A stretch of 64,000 nucleotides of DNA from RGIG1995 sp045658315 (lineage in GTDB: Bacteria > Bacillota > Clostridia > Oscillospirales > CAG-272): contig JAZOUV010000006.1 of assembly GCA_045658315.1 (NCBI GenBank), positions 1-64,000 on the forward strand. Direction: 5' to 3'. Shown piece after piece: positions 18,201 through 26,318 of this stretch (positions are counted from its first letter, which is position 1; every line of letters starts with the position of its first letter). Made by a program: the position numbers and the translations under genes. The notes beneath the pieces are model-generated. The model saw only the letters and a program-made list of their open reading frames with translations, was not told the origin of the DNA and searched no databases.

Positions 18201-18501
18201 TAGAGAACAAGTACTGACCTGTCACCTTGTTTTTAAGTGCCCATTCACCCGACTCTTCCTCTACGTAAAAGATATACTTGTCATTTTGAAGCATCTCTGT
18301 CATTTCATCAATCTTCTGAGCTGCTGTGCTGAATGATTTCTCAAGATAATTCTCTCTGTAGTAATCGGGAGATTTTATGTCTGATGTTTCTTCTTCCTTT
18401 TTCGTATTAGCACCGAATACAGGGAGAACAGTCAAGTTTGCGAGTACGCCGATTATCATTACAAATGACATAATCGCTGATATAATTCTGATTTTTTTCA
18501 T
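15253..18501 (-). CDS. DUF5696 domain-containing secreted protein
   Basis: A 1082-residue secreted protein with an N-terminal signal peptide (to about residue 30, LPVFGAN). The body matches the DUF5696 family: YIFYVEEESGEWALKNKVTG, YIFIPDGSGTIIRFED, AYRDYLYETEQLIKLEED, PFTGMVLHGAVEFAGTPLN. The central part resembles a glycosidase-like TIM barrel (VYPDFDFNYVYD, TSIMSNAGNSYVLAYVDHLL), but catalytic activity is unproven. Residues about 930-985 are a charged coil and acidic linker; the last 50 are Glu/Thr-rich. In Paenibacillus and related Firmicutes the family accompanies sugar transporters, as here, suggesting binding or breakdown of an extracellular polysaccharide. Confidence 0.85.
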   Translation of the reverse strand: MKKIRIISAIMSFVMIIGVLANLTVLPVFGANTKKEEETSDIKSPDYYRENYLEKSFSTAAQKIDEMTEMLQNDKYIFYVEEESGEWALKNKVTGQYLFSNPYGVGGITASDDTKMNLLSQVLISYKDSGVQKTYSSYKDCVTLGQIKVKNLKNGVRVEYAVGNEETRKLLPMQITEERFQSQIFTLIPDEIDGRTNRAKYTLESLYQKKDLNDPTLTNAAKKDLIEKFPIIEKYPIRVFSTDAKENEKLRMETLIKTYCPGYSFEELEYDHSLVGYVAKEKAPAVFKFALEYTLTDEGVDMRLGANGIRFDETAYTLDSMKILPYVGAGSSDNNGYIFIPDGSGTIIRFEDVLGSSVTISGKLYGQDYAFHTITGSTQQTMRLPVYGVVETGVRTAKVEIDGEEVIKQYDVNSGFLAIVTEGDSLSTIYAETGGALHKYNTAYTAFNPRPSDQYNLADSISVGSNATWTVVSDRKYTGSYRIKYVMLEDQTLAATAAEENKDYKSYDATYVGMAKAYRDYLYETEQLIKLEEDEVEKDIPLYIETLGTIDTTEKFLSFPVTVEKPLTTFDNLITMYSDLEEKGISNINFKLTGFANGGMTATVPSKVKFQKKAGGDKGFTEILKKAEEKGFGVYPDFDFNYVYDTSMLDGFSFKKDAVRTIDNRYTQKQKYDNVYQTLMKTGNVVVSISAFSKFYEGFNEDLQKMGATGVSVGSLGSDLNSDFDKKDPYNREDARYETVKLLKNLKGDYTSIMSNAGNSYVLAYVDHLLNVSLDSSRYISSSQAIPFTGMVLHGAVEFAGTPLNTTGNIAYEILKMIENGANPYFLLAYDNTEELKDDEVYAQYFSVTYKIWKEDLVSYYNTINEALNDVQTALIVDHEFVQAERVPTEQEKEEDAAALKAAQEVDAILKVHEEEKERRAEILAAKLEAIKQAEQNAQNPDNTDPNSPTEPEEEPEDDPALNPDTGVEEAEPEDEEDLIDLKTKYLTKAGTVIKVTYSNGKVFILNYNSFDITVNGRTVKGLGFIESTVEEEEKYVEEESEEAPEVTEEISEETTSAETTGTPEETDAPETTGTPETTAQN

Positions 18502-18522
18502 TTTTATTCTCTCCTTTCTCCT

Positions 18523-20658
18523 CTATATTCGATAAGTTATTTCTGTTACTATTGCTGTTATAAATCCGATTACGTTTGTAAGCAATGTTGTAAACAACAA
18601 TGCAAGGAACATAATAAATACCATCGCCACTATCGTACCGATACATGTTACCACGTTCTTAACCAATGAGTAATCGTGTGTTACCATAGTACCCGTAAAT
18701 ATAAGCAAGCCTGCCCATATAAATGCAAATGCTTCAAGAAGCGTTACAATTGCCGCCTCGTTTGCAGTTACAAAGTTTGTGCATATTGTCGCTGGAATGA
18801 TAAGCAAAGGCAACGGTGCAAGTGAATAGGATGTTGCAATAAAGATGTCCTTAAAGCTTCCTTCACCTTCCATAAGAGTGGTGAGACACCAGTTACCTAC
18901 TACCCAAAGCATAAGAGGTACTGTAACAGATATGATTTGCACCAAAATGCTGGGATACGAATCGGTGGGATTAAATATATACGATGAGCCCGCCGACTGA
19001 TATGCAAACGTAACAATCGCAAACACAACGTAGAATATAGCTCCCCTCAATGAGCCTCTCTTTTCATGCTTCAGATCCCAGAATCCGTCAAACGGATGGA
19101 ATATCAAATGATTTGCATACAGGATTTCCTGCCAGAATGTTCGCTTCTTACCGGAAATGGCAACCGCTTTGTTTACCTTAGCCGCATATCCAAAGAATTT
19201 GGTAGCACCTACACATACAACTATTATTACAATCGGGATAACGTAAATGATCTTACCTATTAAATCTTTACGGTACATCTTGAAAGAGTTGGAATAGTTC
19301 TCTGTGTCGTACGCTGCGGTAAATTTTTCCATAGACTCTGTCCACTTACCCGAACGGTAAAGAGCCTTACCTATACCGATGTATGCTGCGTCAAAGTTGT
19401 TGTTTCTCTGAAGAATTTTTTCCCAGTCTTCCTGTGCTTTGTCATAATTACGGTTGTTCTGATTCTCAATAGCATTCAAAAGGATCTCGCCGTATTCCGT
19501 TCTGGTAAATACCGTGAATGTGCCTGTACTCTTATCAAGCAACAAAATCTTCTCATCCTGATATGTAATAGCAGCCATCGCTCTGAGGTTACCCAGCTGT
19601 GTGCCTGTATCACCAAAGATGAATAATAAATCACCGTATTCGTCGTATGTAAATACCTTAGAACGCTTCGAGTCAATTATTGACCATGTGTTTTGCGGTC
19701 CGAGAGCTACGTCAACAATAACCGATGTACCTATCGGAGCTGTAGTCGAGGTCGAAAAGTTTACTACGTCAACTTCGCCGAAGCCAAAGAAACCGGTACG
19801 CTTCATAATATCGTCACCCGACACGTTAAGCTTCTTAACGGGGGAGAAATCTGCCGAATTACTTTTTGTAGCTGCCTGCTGTGAATTTGCATCAATAGAT
19901 GATGTTGTTACGTAAATAAATCCGCGGTGGTCTATCGTAATGTTATTGAATTCCGTACTTACATACTGCTCGGATTTCTCACGCTGTTCATCTGTCTGGA
20001 AATATCTCCAAAGCTTCTGCCAAGCATTGATTGTTACCTTCTGTGCACCGACGAAGCACTGGAAAGAACCGTCGGGGTTCAATGCAATAACGCCCATGTA
20101 CGTACTCGAAGAAATAACATACATTGTACCTGCCGAGTCAACAGAAAGTGCAACTGGTCTGTATACTGAATTTGCAGGAAATACGTCTGCTTGAGGCTCT
20201 TCAACTGTTCTTACGTATGAGCCGTCTTCCTGATTAAATACTACTATTCTCTTGTTATCTGTATCTGCAACGTAAATATATCCGTTACCGATATAAACGC
20301 CATTCGGGTTCGCAAGAGCATCCGGGATACCGTTACTGTTTGTGAACGATTTGATAGCAAACTTATACTTGTAATATCTGTCAAGAACAACTATTCTGTT
20401 GTTGCCTGCGTCAGCAATATATACGTTTCCTTTATCGTCTGTTTCAAGGTCAGCAGGGTTCTTAATCGCAGTGCTAATACCCATATACTTCGAGTCAACT
20501 ATCTGTTCGGGAGTGTATGCATCGGGAGATGCAACACCAAAACCGTCCTGTGAATATGTATATGTTCCGTAAGAGGAAGCCGCTACTGCGGGTACAACCC
20601 CTATAAACATCATAAGACAAAGTGTCAAGGCGGCTATCTTTACTAATTTCTTATTCAT
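18523..20658 (-). CDS. NHL-repeat/TPR protein with C-terminal Yip1 membrane domain
   Basis: A 711-residue protein. A signal sequence (1-27) leads an extracellular NHL beta-propeller (about 60-380) with repeats such as NPADLETDDKGNVYIADAGN and NGYIYVADTDNKRIVVFN. A TPR-like pair follows (about 405-460, AYIGIGKALYRSGKWTESME), then one transmembrane helix (about 472-490) and a five-helix Yip1-family domain (about 520-711, FHPFDGFWDLKHEKRGSLRG). The family is known beside DUF5696 and sugar permease genes. A role in sensing or guiding carbohydrate at the membrane is inference only. GGGAGAGG precedes the start codon. Confidence 0.85.
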   Translation of the reverse strand: MNKKLVKIAALTLCLMMFIGVVPAVAASSYGTYTYSQDGFGVASPDAYTPEQIVDSKYMGISTAIKNPADLETDDKGNVYIADAGNNRIVVLDRYYKYKFAIKSFTNSNGIPDALANPNGVYIGNGYIYVADTDNKRIVVFNQEDGSYVRTVEEPQADVFPANSVYRPVALSVDSAGTMYVISSSTYMGVIALNPDGSFQCFVGAQKVTINAWQKLWRYFQTDEQREKSEQYVSTEFNNITIDHRGFIYVTTSSIDANSQQAATKSNSADFSPVKKLNVSGDDIMKRTGFFGFGEVDVVNFSTSTTAPIGTSVIVDVALGPQNTWSIIDSKRSKVFTYDEYGDLLFIFGDTGTQLGNLRAMAAITYQDEKILLLDKSTGTFTVFTRTEYGEILLNAIENQNNRNYDKAQEDWEKILQRNNNFDAAYIGIGKALYRSGKWTESMEKFTAAYDTENYSNSFKMYRKDLIGKIIYVIPIVIIVVCVGATKFFGYAAKVNKAVAISGKKRTFWQEILYANHLIFHPFDGFWDLKHEKRGSLRGAIFYVVFAIVTFAYQSAGSSYIFNPTDSYPSILVQIISVTVPLMLWVVGNWCLTTLMEGEGSFKDIFIATSYSLAPLPLLIIPATICTNFVTANEAAIVTLLEAFAFIWAGLLIFTGTMVTHDYSLVKNVVTCIGTIVAMVFIMFLALLFTTLLTNVIGFITAIVTEITYRI

Positions 20659-20676
20659 AATAACCTCTCCCTTTCT

Positions 20677-21552
20677 TTAGTCTTTCATACCCGATGAGCC
20701 CATCGTCTCAATAATGTTACTCTGTGAAATAACGAATACGAGGATAGGGACCAACATACTGATAACCGTTGCCGCAGCCGATGCACCCTGACGCGAAATA
20801 CCGTCGGACACAAGCTGACTTACTGCGTAGTTAAATGATTTGAGCTGTTCGCTCTGAATGTAAATAGATGCACCGGAGTTCCAGAGATCTTTAAAGCTGT
20901 AACATACAAGGGTCAGCCATGCCGGCTTAACCATAGGCATCGCTATAACCCAGAATGTCTTCCACTCTGTGGCACCGTCAATACGTGCTGATTCAAGAAC
21001 TGCGTTGTTTACATTTGTTTCCATAAACTGCTTCATTAAGTACAAACCGAGTGATGTACACCATGCAGGTACTATACGAGCAAGATATGTATCAATCCAG
21101 CCCAACCATGAAAGTGTAATGAAGTTTGCAATTGCAGAAACTGTACTGTGGAACATCAAAGATGCAACGATAAGTGCAAATATTCCATTTCTTCCGGGGA
21201 ACTTAATTTTTGCCAATGCGTAAGCACACATTGAAGACAAAAGCAAGTTACCGAATGTACCGGCCACAGAAATAAATACTGTGTTGAATATATATCTTGA
21301 GAAAGGAACCCAAGATGTGTTCATCAAGTTAAACAAATCCTTAAAGTTATTGAATGTAGGACTTGTTACGTAAAATCTCGGCGGGAACATCCAAAGCTCG
21401 TCGAGAGGTTTAAGTGACTGAATTACTGTATAATACATAGGTATGAACAGGAACAATCCCATCAAAAAGAGGAAAAGTCCAATTCCGATATCGCCGCCGT
21501 ATGAACGGTTAAGCACAACTCTATGCTTTCTTGTTCTTAATTTCTTAGCCAT
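20677..21552 (-). CDS. Carbohydrate ABC transporter permease (MalG type), pair 1
   Basis: A 291-residue permease of the CUT1 MalG/LplC type: FIPMYYTVIQSLKPLDELWM, then the EAA loop NAVLESARIDGATEWKTFWV ending in IAMPMVKPAW. It has six predicted helices and standard length. Its ATG lies one base after the stop codon of the upstream permease, with AGGTAGG inside that gene's end, so the two are translationally coupled and should form one channel. It is closer in character to the polysaccharide-type LplC permeases than to the second pair at 13.2-15.2 kb. Confidence 0.9.
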   Translation of the reverse strand: MAKKLRTRKHRVVLNRSYGGDIGIGLFLFLMGLFLFIPMYYTVIQSLKPLDELWMFPPRFYVTSPTFNNFKDLFNLMNTSWVPFSRYIFNTVFISVAGTFGNLLLSSMCAYALAKIKFPGRNGIFALIVASLMFHSTVSAIANFITLSWLGWIDTYLARIVPAWCTSLGLYLMKQFMETNVNNAVLESARIDGATEWKTFWVIAMPMVKPAWLTLVCYSFKDLWNSGASIYIQSEQLKSFNYAVSQLVSDGISRQGASAAATVISMLVPILVFVISQSNIIETMGSSGMKD

Positions 21553-21553
21553 A

Positions 21554-22504
21554 TCAGTTACCTACCTTCGACAAGAGTTTCTTGACTAATGCGTTTGAGC
21601 CGTACATTATTAAGAACAGCACTGTTGCAATAGCCGAAGCATAACCTACTTCCCAACGCGTGGTACCGTAGTCTTCCAAGTGGTGCATGATCGTATGAGC
21701 TGCGTAGTCAACCGAGGGGAAGCCCGCAAGGGAAGTAACTATCGCACCAAATCCGAATGCCTGTGTAATAGCCATAACCGCACCGAACATAAGCTGTGGT
21801 TTCATGGTAGGCAATGTAACATACCAAAGCTCTTGCCAACGGTTTTTGATACCGTCAACTGCACCCGCTTCGTAAAGCGAATGGTCAACGCCCTGGAAAC
21901 CTGCGATAAACGAAAGGAACGCAGTACCGAGTGAAGTCCAAAGAGCGACAACTATACAAATTGGCATTACGTAGTCAGCATCCTGGAACCACTGAATAGG
22001 CATTGATATAAAACCTAAGTCTATCAAGAGTGCATTTGCATATCCGTATGAGTCAGAGGAGAACACGATGCTCCACATAAGATATGCACCGCCCGAAATT
22101 GAGGGTGAATAGAAAATCAGAGTTACTATTGATCTTAATTTGGGTGAAAGCTCGTTAATGAACCAAGCACATATAAACGAAAGCAAATATGAACCGGGAC
22201 CAACGATCGCTGCAAATATAAATGTATTTTTTACGGATGTAATAAAAATGTCGTCATCGAGAAACAATGTAACATAGTTTTCCATCCATACAACGTTAGG
22301 TGTCTGAAGCATGTTAAAGTCTGTAAAGCTTAACACGATAGATACACCAACAGGTAGTATCGTAAATATGAAGAAGAGAATAACGAAGGGCGCTATCATT
22401 ATGTACGCCGTCTTGTTACGCTTAATCTCTTTCCATGTCCACTGTGCTTTAGTCATTTCCGAGCGATTTACCGCTTTTTTCTTTACTGCAGTGTTTGCGG
22501 ACAT
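21554..22504 (-). CDS. Sugar ABC transporter permease (MalF/LplB type), pair 1
   Basis: A 316-residue permease with a first helix IMIAPFVILFFIFTILPVGV and EAA loop SLYEAGAVDGIKNRWQELWY followed by VTLPTMKPQL. It is of the MalF/LplB class. AAGGAG precedes the start. It stands next to the solute-binding protein gene, separated by a 107-base gap that contains a strong stem-loop, an arrangement like malE-malF in which binding protein is made in excess over permease. Confidence 0.9.
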   Translation of the reverse strand: MSANTAVKKKAVNRSEMTKAQWTWKEIKRNKTAYIMIAPFVILFFIFTILPVGVSIVLSFTDFNMLQTPNVVWMENYVTLFLDDDIFITSVKNTFIFAAIVGPGSYLLSFICAWFINELSPKLRSIVTLIFYSPSISGGAYLMWSIVFSSDSYGYANALLIDLGFISMPIQWFQDADYVMPICIVVALWTSLGTAFLSFIAGFQGVDHSLYEAGAVDGIKNRWQELWYVTLPTMKPQLMFGAVMAITQAFGFGAIVTSLAGFPSVDYAAHTIMHHLEDYGTTRWEVGYASAIATVLFLIMYGSNALVKKLLSKVGN

Positions 22505-22565
22505 GTGTAATCAACTCCTTTTTTTAGAATGTATATAATGTTATATATATAATGATAGTTTTTTC

Positions 22566-22596
22566 TTCCGAGGGGCGAATCCTGCCCCCCTCGGAA
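22566..22596 (-). other. Intercistronic stem-loop between binding protein and permease genes
   Basis: A perfect 10-bp stem (TTCCGAGGGG and complement, 11-base loop) follows the binding-protein stop codon. On the minus strand it is followed by AGAAAAAAC, not U, so it looks like an RNA-stabilising or partial-attenuation element, as known between malE and malF, not a full terminator. Confidence 0.65.
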
Positions 22597-22611
22597 AGTC
22601 ATTGCCGTTTC

Positions 22612-25600
22612 TTATTCGGACTCAATATAGTCCGCAGAGTTTGAATATGAAATCTCCAGATAATCAAAACCAAATTCTTTACGTTTTCTCGTAATTTCTT
22701 TGTTGATTTCCGTTACATAGTCAAGCATTGCTTCTGTAGCATTCGCACCGTCATTATATACATCCATAAATGCGAAGTCAACATAACGTGTAATAATATA
22801 TCCGCCGGGATATTCTGTGATTCCTACTGTCTTTTCAAACTGCTCCATAAGGTTTTCGTATTCACGCGAAGACCAAGGAAGTTCGGAAAGTGCTTCTGTA
22901 TTTGCTGTTGCGTTCTTGGAAGACTGTCCAACTACGGCAACAAGCTCGTTGGAGTAGTTAGCCTGTACATTTCCTCTTGTAAACCACTCAAGGAACTTCC
23001 AGCAATCTTCCGGATTGTCTTCGGCACCCTTCATAAGGCACACACCCTCAGTCGTTACAACCGAACAGTTATTTATCTCACCGTTTTCATCAACAAATCC
23101 GGGAAGTGATATAAATTCCCACAAGCCGTCGATCTCGGGAGCAAATACAGTCAACTGGTTGTAAAGTGAAATGTAATCCGAAATAAGAATTGGCATCTCA
23201 CCTGTTCTGAAACGGTTAGCCGCTTCATATGTAAGGGGGAATCTGTAAGACTGGAACAAATCTGTAAGCTCTGTAAACGCCGAAAGAGCTATGTTAGACG
23301 AAAGGTTAATTCTCTTACCGTCGTCGGCATACATCTCGCCGCCCATCTGATAGAGGAAGAGCTTTGTTCCCGCTGTCTTGGAGGGGAAGCCTATTGTCAT
23401 ATTGTTCGTCTGTAATATAGGAATAATGTTCTTCAGATCATCCCATGTTCTGGGAACTTCAACATTGAGGTCTGCCAAAATGTCCATTCTGTAGAACATC
23501 ATAAGGAAGGTCATCGTGTTGGGCAAGCCGTATGTCTTACCGTAAAGTGTAAGTGTATCATTAGCCGCCTTAGGGAATCTCTTCATTACCTCATCAAAGC
23601 CTTCCATATCGTTCAAAGGAAGAACTGCATCACGGATAGCGTAGTTTACGCAGTCTGCAGAAGGAAGGAACGCTACGTCAGGTCCGATACCTGCAAGTGT
23701 TGACTGAAGCACACCGCCTGATACCAACTTAATTTCTACCGCAATATCATTGTTCTGCATAAAGTCGCTGTCAACCAGCTGACGCATAATCTTGGACTTT
23801 TCACGTCCGATCGTCGTCCATACTTCAACCTTAGAATCGCTGTCTATTTCAACTGTAGCACCCAATGTCGAGTAGTCAATAAAGAAGCTGAGAACGAAAG
23901 CTTTTGTTTCAAACCAAAGAACCTCAAAGAAATTCGAGTTTGCCTTGGGAAGCTTTGTTCCGGGTGTCTGGAATACAAAGTAGTCAATTTCAAGAGGCTG
24001 TGCTCTGGAGTCGAGCAACCATGTACCCAATGTACCGATGTAGGTCTTAAGGTTTACAAGGTTCTTTGCAATTTCATCTTCCTTACTCGTCATTCTCTCA
24101 AGAAGAATTACTATCTTATTAAGAGTAGCAACGTGAGAACCGGTCTGTCCCGTGATTTCTTCAAGCAACTTACCTACCGCCTTAAGCTCTCTTGCAGAGA
24201 AAATAAGATTGTTGATAGCTTCGGGAATAAGTCGGCCGAAGTTGTAGTCACGGTACTGGTCGGGCGATGAACCCGTAATCATCAATATCTTAAGGTAGGA
24301 TTCATTCATAAGTGTAAGAACATTGTCCACACGGTCAAGCACTTCACTCATTGAACCAAGCACTACTTCAAACCTGATCTCGTACTCTTTACCTGCTTCA
24401 AAATAGAACTGATAAGGTGTTCCGTCTTTCGATGCAAGCACAGCATTCTGCCAATCATCTTTATAAAGGAATTCAAGATAACTTGCTTCCTCGAATGGAA
24501 TTTCTCCATTAATATATATACGGCGTGAAACGTACATACCTTCAAGCTCGGACTGCTTAAATCTCATTGCGAGTTCGTAAAGACCGGTCTTTTCGGGTTT
24601 GATAGTGTACTTTATCCACTGTCCCGCTGTCTTCCACTTGTCACTGCCGATTGTGTTAAGTTTTGTTTTTGCCGGATCCTGGGGAGAAGTCTTAGGCGAA
24701 GATCTGTCATTCAAAGGATAGATCGTCTGCTCGGAAACAAGAACGGGATTCTTGGAATCGCCGGGATTCTCCGCTTCAACGAATATCTTCGCATCCTCAA
24801 CAGGCTTATAGCCGTTTGCCTTATACTCTGCCAAAACCTCCTCATATTTGGGAGGTGCATCGTAAGGCTTAAATGTAATATCGGAAAGCACTACGGGTTC
24901 TCTTACCGCTTCAAACGTAAACGTATGCTCACCCGCTGTGAGATATATCTCAAGAGGATCAACAACGAAGCCGGTAGAGTCGCATACCGTATATGTGTTC
25001 CATGTAGGAACCTGAGCCTTCGTAGGACGGATATCATTTTCCGTAAGGTCCTGCTTAAACGCTCCGCCTTCCTCAAGTACATCTACCCACGTCTTCGGCA
25101 TGGTAAGATATCTCGCTTCGGAGAAAGGTATCTTTCCGTCAATGTAAAGCATACGTTCAATCGAGGTAGCTTTCGCCATAACAGAGAAGTATTCAATATC
25201 AGCAGCATAAAGTCCGTCCTTTTCAACGTTGATCTTAAATGTTGCAGATCCCTTCTCGGGCAAATAAATCGATTTTACAGCCTTCTTAAATTCGGAATTC
25301 GTTTCATCCTCGGTACGGATAACTACGCCATCGTCTTTATCCATTCCCTCGGAACTGATATACGCATCCGCAAGATTTACGGTAAACGTATCGGATGCCT
25401 TCTTAACATCACCAAGCGATGCTCGGTAGTCGTTGTAATCGAGAGTATCAAGTATAGCCTTGATCTCCTCCAACGACGATGTGGTCTTCTCGGGGGTTTC
25501 CGTTCCCGAGCCAGTCGCGGTATCTTTGGTCGCAAATACGCCTGTCGCAAGCGTGCTCATAACCATAAGCACCGTCAGAAATCCACATAAAACTCTCTTG

Positions 25601-25617
25601 AATATGGATTTTTTCAT
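22612..25617 (-). CDS. Large extracellular solute-binding protein (family 1) with N-terminal carbohydrate-binding-like modules
   Basis: A 1001-residue protein. The signal peptide (1-30) ends in TGVFAT and has no lipobox cysteine. Two jelly-roll-like segments follow (about 60-250, SIYLPEKGSATFKINVEKDG; about 280-430, KWKTAGQWIKYTIKPEKTGL), resembling CBM6/CBM35 modules; a helical linker comes next. Residues about 600-980 form the family-1 binding domain (VEVWTTIGREKSKIMRQLVD; TYGLPNTMTFLMMFYRMDIL; CWKFLEWFTRGNVQANYSNE). It should bring an oligosaccharide to the permeases downstream. ATG 25617 has GGGAGG; the earlier ATG 25632 lacks one. First gene of the operon. Confidence 0.88.
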   Translation of the reverse strand: MKKSIFKRVLCGFLTVLMVMSTLATGVFATKDTATGSGTETPEKTTSSLEEIKAILDTLDYNDYRASLGDVKKASDTFTVNLADAYISSEGMDKDDGVVIRTEDETNSEFKKAVKSIYLPEKGSATFKINVEKDGLYAADIEYFSVMAKATSIERMLYIDGKIPFSEARYLTMPKTWVDVLEEGGAFKQDLTENDIRPTKAQVPTWNTYTVCDSTGFVVDPLEIYLTAGEHTFTFEAVREPVVLSDITFKPYDAPPKYEEVLAEYKANGYKPVEDAKIFVEAENPGDSKNPVLVSEQTIYPLNDRSSPKTSPQDPAKTKLNTIGSDKWKTAGQWIKYTIKPEKTGLYELAMRFKQSELEGMYVSRRIYINGEIPFEEASYLEFLYKDDWQNAVLASKDGTPYQFYFEAGKEYEIRFEVVLGSMSEVLDRVDNVLTLMNESYLKILMITGSSPDQYRDYNFGRLIPEAINNLIFSARELKAVGKLLEEITGQTGSHVATLNKIVILLERMTSKEDEIAKNLVNLKTYIGTLGTWLLDSRAQPLEIDYFVFQTPGTKLPKANSNFFEVLWFETKAFVLSFFIDYSTLGATVEIDSDSKVEVWTTIGREKSKIMRQLVDSDFMQNNDIAVEIKLVSGGVLQSTLAGIGPDVAFLPSADCVNYAIRDAVLPLNDMEGFDEVMKRFPKAANDTLTLYGKTYGLPNTMTFLMMFYRMDILADLNVEVPRTWDDLKNIIPILQTNNMTIGFPSKTAGTKLFLYQMGGEMYADDGKRINLSSNIALSAFTELTDLFQSYRFPLTYEAANRFRTGEMPILISDYISLYNQLTVFAPEIDGLWEFISLPGFVDENGEINNCSVVTTEGVCLMKGAEDNPEDCWKFLEWFTRGNVQANYSNELVAVVGQSSKNATANTEALSELPWSSREYENLMEQFEKTVGITEYPGGYIITRYVDFAFMDVYNDGANATEAMLDYVTEINKEITRKRKEFGFDYLEISYSNSADYIESE

Positions 25618-25799
25618 GGTCTTTCCTCCCATAAAGATTTGATAAACTTAACACATTGATTCAAGGCAGGGAGCCGTTTTATTCTATAAAAACAACGCAA
25701 AAACACTACTCCGCCCCCTATCATCAGAGCGTAGTACTGCCTCATACCCTTATAATCCCGCGTTTCACCGCCGGAAATGCCGTAATTTAGTGCATTCTA

Positions 25800-25828
25800 A
25801 TAATATCACACCCCCCTCAAAAAGTCAA
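25800..25828 (-). promoter_or_regulatory. Promoter of the carbohydrate-uptake operon
   Basis: TTGACT, a 17-base spacer containing a G6 run, and TATTAT on the minus strand. The implied leader is about 175 bases. No catabolite-response (cre) element was recognised. Confidence 0.65.
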
Positions 25829-26036
25829 TAGAAAGTATCGTTGTTTTTTCTTATTTATATATAGCAACACTTTTCAAAAAACCTAAATATTTACATTTTC
25901 GGCATAAATACATATCTTTCGGCATTTTTTGCATTTTCTTTGTTTTTCGCCTTTAGGGTAATTTTTATTTACACACCACTCTCAATCCCCCCATTTTATT
26001 TACTGTATTTTTACATTGCCCCCGTAATATTCCCGA

Positions 26037-26059
26037 TGCAGTAAATTACATTTACTGCA
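26037..26059. promoter_or_regulatory. 23-bp perfect inverted repeat, operator-like
   Basis: TGCAGTAAAT, TAC, ATTTACTGCA: 10-bp perfect arms with a 3-base centre. A related half-site (TTTACTGTA) lies at about 25999. It is a good candidate for a dimeric repressor or activator of one of the two divergent promoters. Confidence 0.5.
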
Positions 26060-26096
26060 AACTTTTGATAACATTGTATAAAAAACTTTACTCTTT

Positions 26097-26153
26097 TTGT
26101 GCAATTTGCACTTATATCGGGTGTTTTTTTCTACATTTGTGCAACATGCACAA
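26097..26153. promoter_or_regulatory. Pair of 17-bp palindromes spaced 40 bp
   Basis: Sites TTGTGCA-ATT-TGCACTT (26097-26113) and TTGTGCA-ACA-TGCACAA (26137-26153) share a GTGCAnnnTGCAC core and are exactly 40 bp apart, close to four helical turns. The second is a perfect 7-3-7 palindrome. They lie 105-160 bases upstream of the pyridoxamine kinase promoter. Confidence 0.5.
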
Positions 26154-26257
26154 CTCCTCAAAAACCAATTGCCACGCCACGCAATTGTAAAGTTTATGTA
26201 AACAATGCTAATTTTTTAGGATTATTTCAGTTATTGTTGCATTTTTATATAATATTA

Positions 26258-26286
26258 TTGTTTTTTTATTACTTATATGATATAAT
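26258..26286 (+). promoter_or_regulatory. Sigma-A promoter of pyridoxamine kinase
   Basis: TTGTTT, 17 bases, TATAAT; the start codon is 33 bases further on. Confidence 0.6.
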
Positions 26287-26318
26287 GCAAAAAAGTATTG
26301 TCCGAAAGGAATATAAAC

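Larger units (their letters stand above)
25829..26257. other. AT-rich regulatory intergenic region with no gene
   Basis: Between the operon promoter and the pyridoxamine kinase promoter lie about 430 AT-rich bases without a credible reading frame. They contain one 23-bp and two 17-bp palindromes listed separately. Confidence 0.6.

Noticed and set aside
15253..25617. Polysaccharide utilisation locus with glycoside hydrolase
   Set aside because: No recognised hydrolase family or ATPase is encoded; the DUF5696 barrel is only glycosidase-like.
26099..26318. Frame opening with TTG upstream of pyridoxamine kinase
   Set aside because: It is AT-rich, lacks a ribosome site and contains the operator-like palindromes and promoter.
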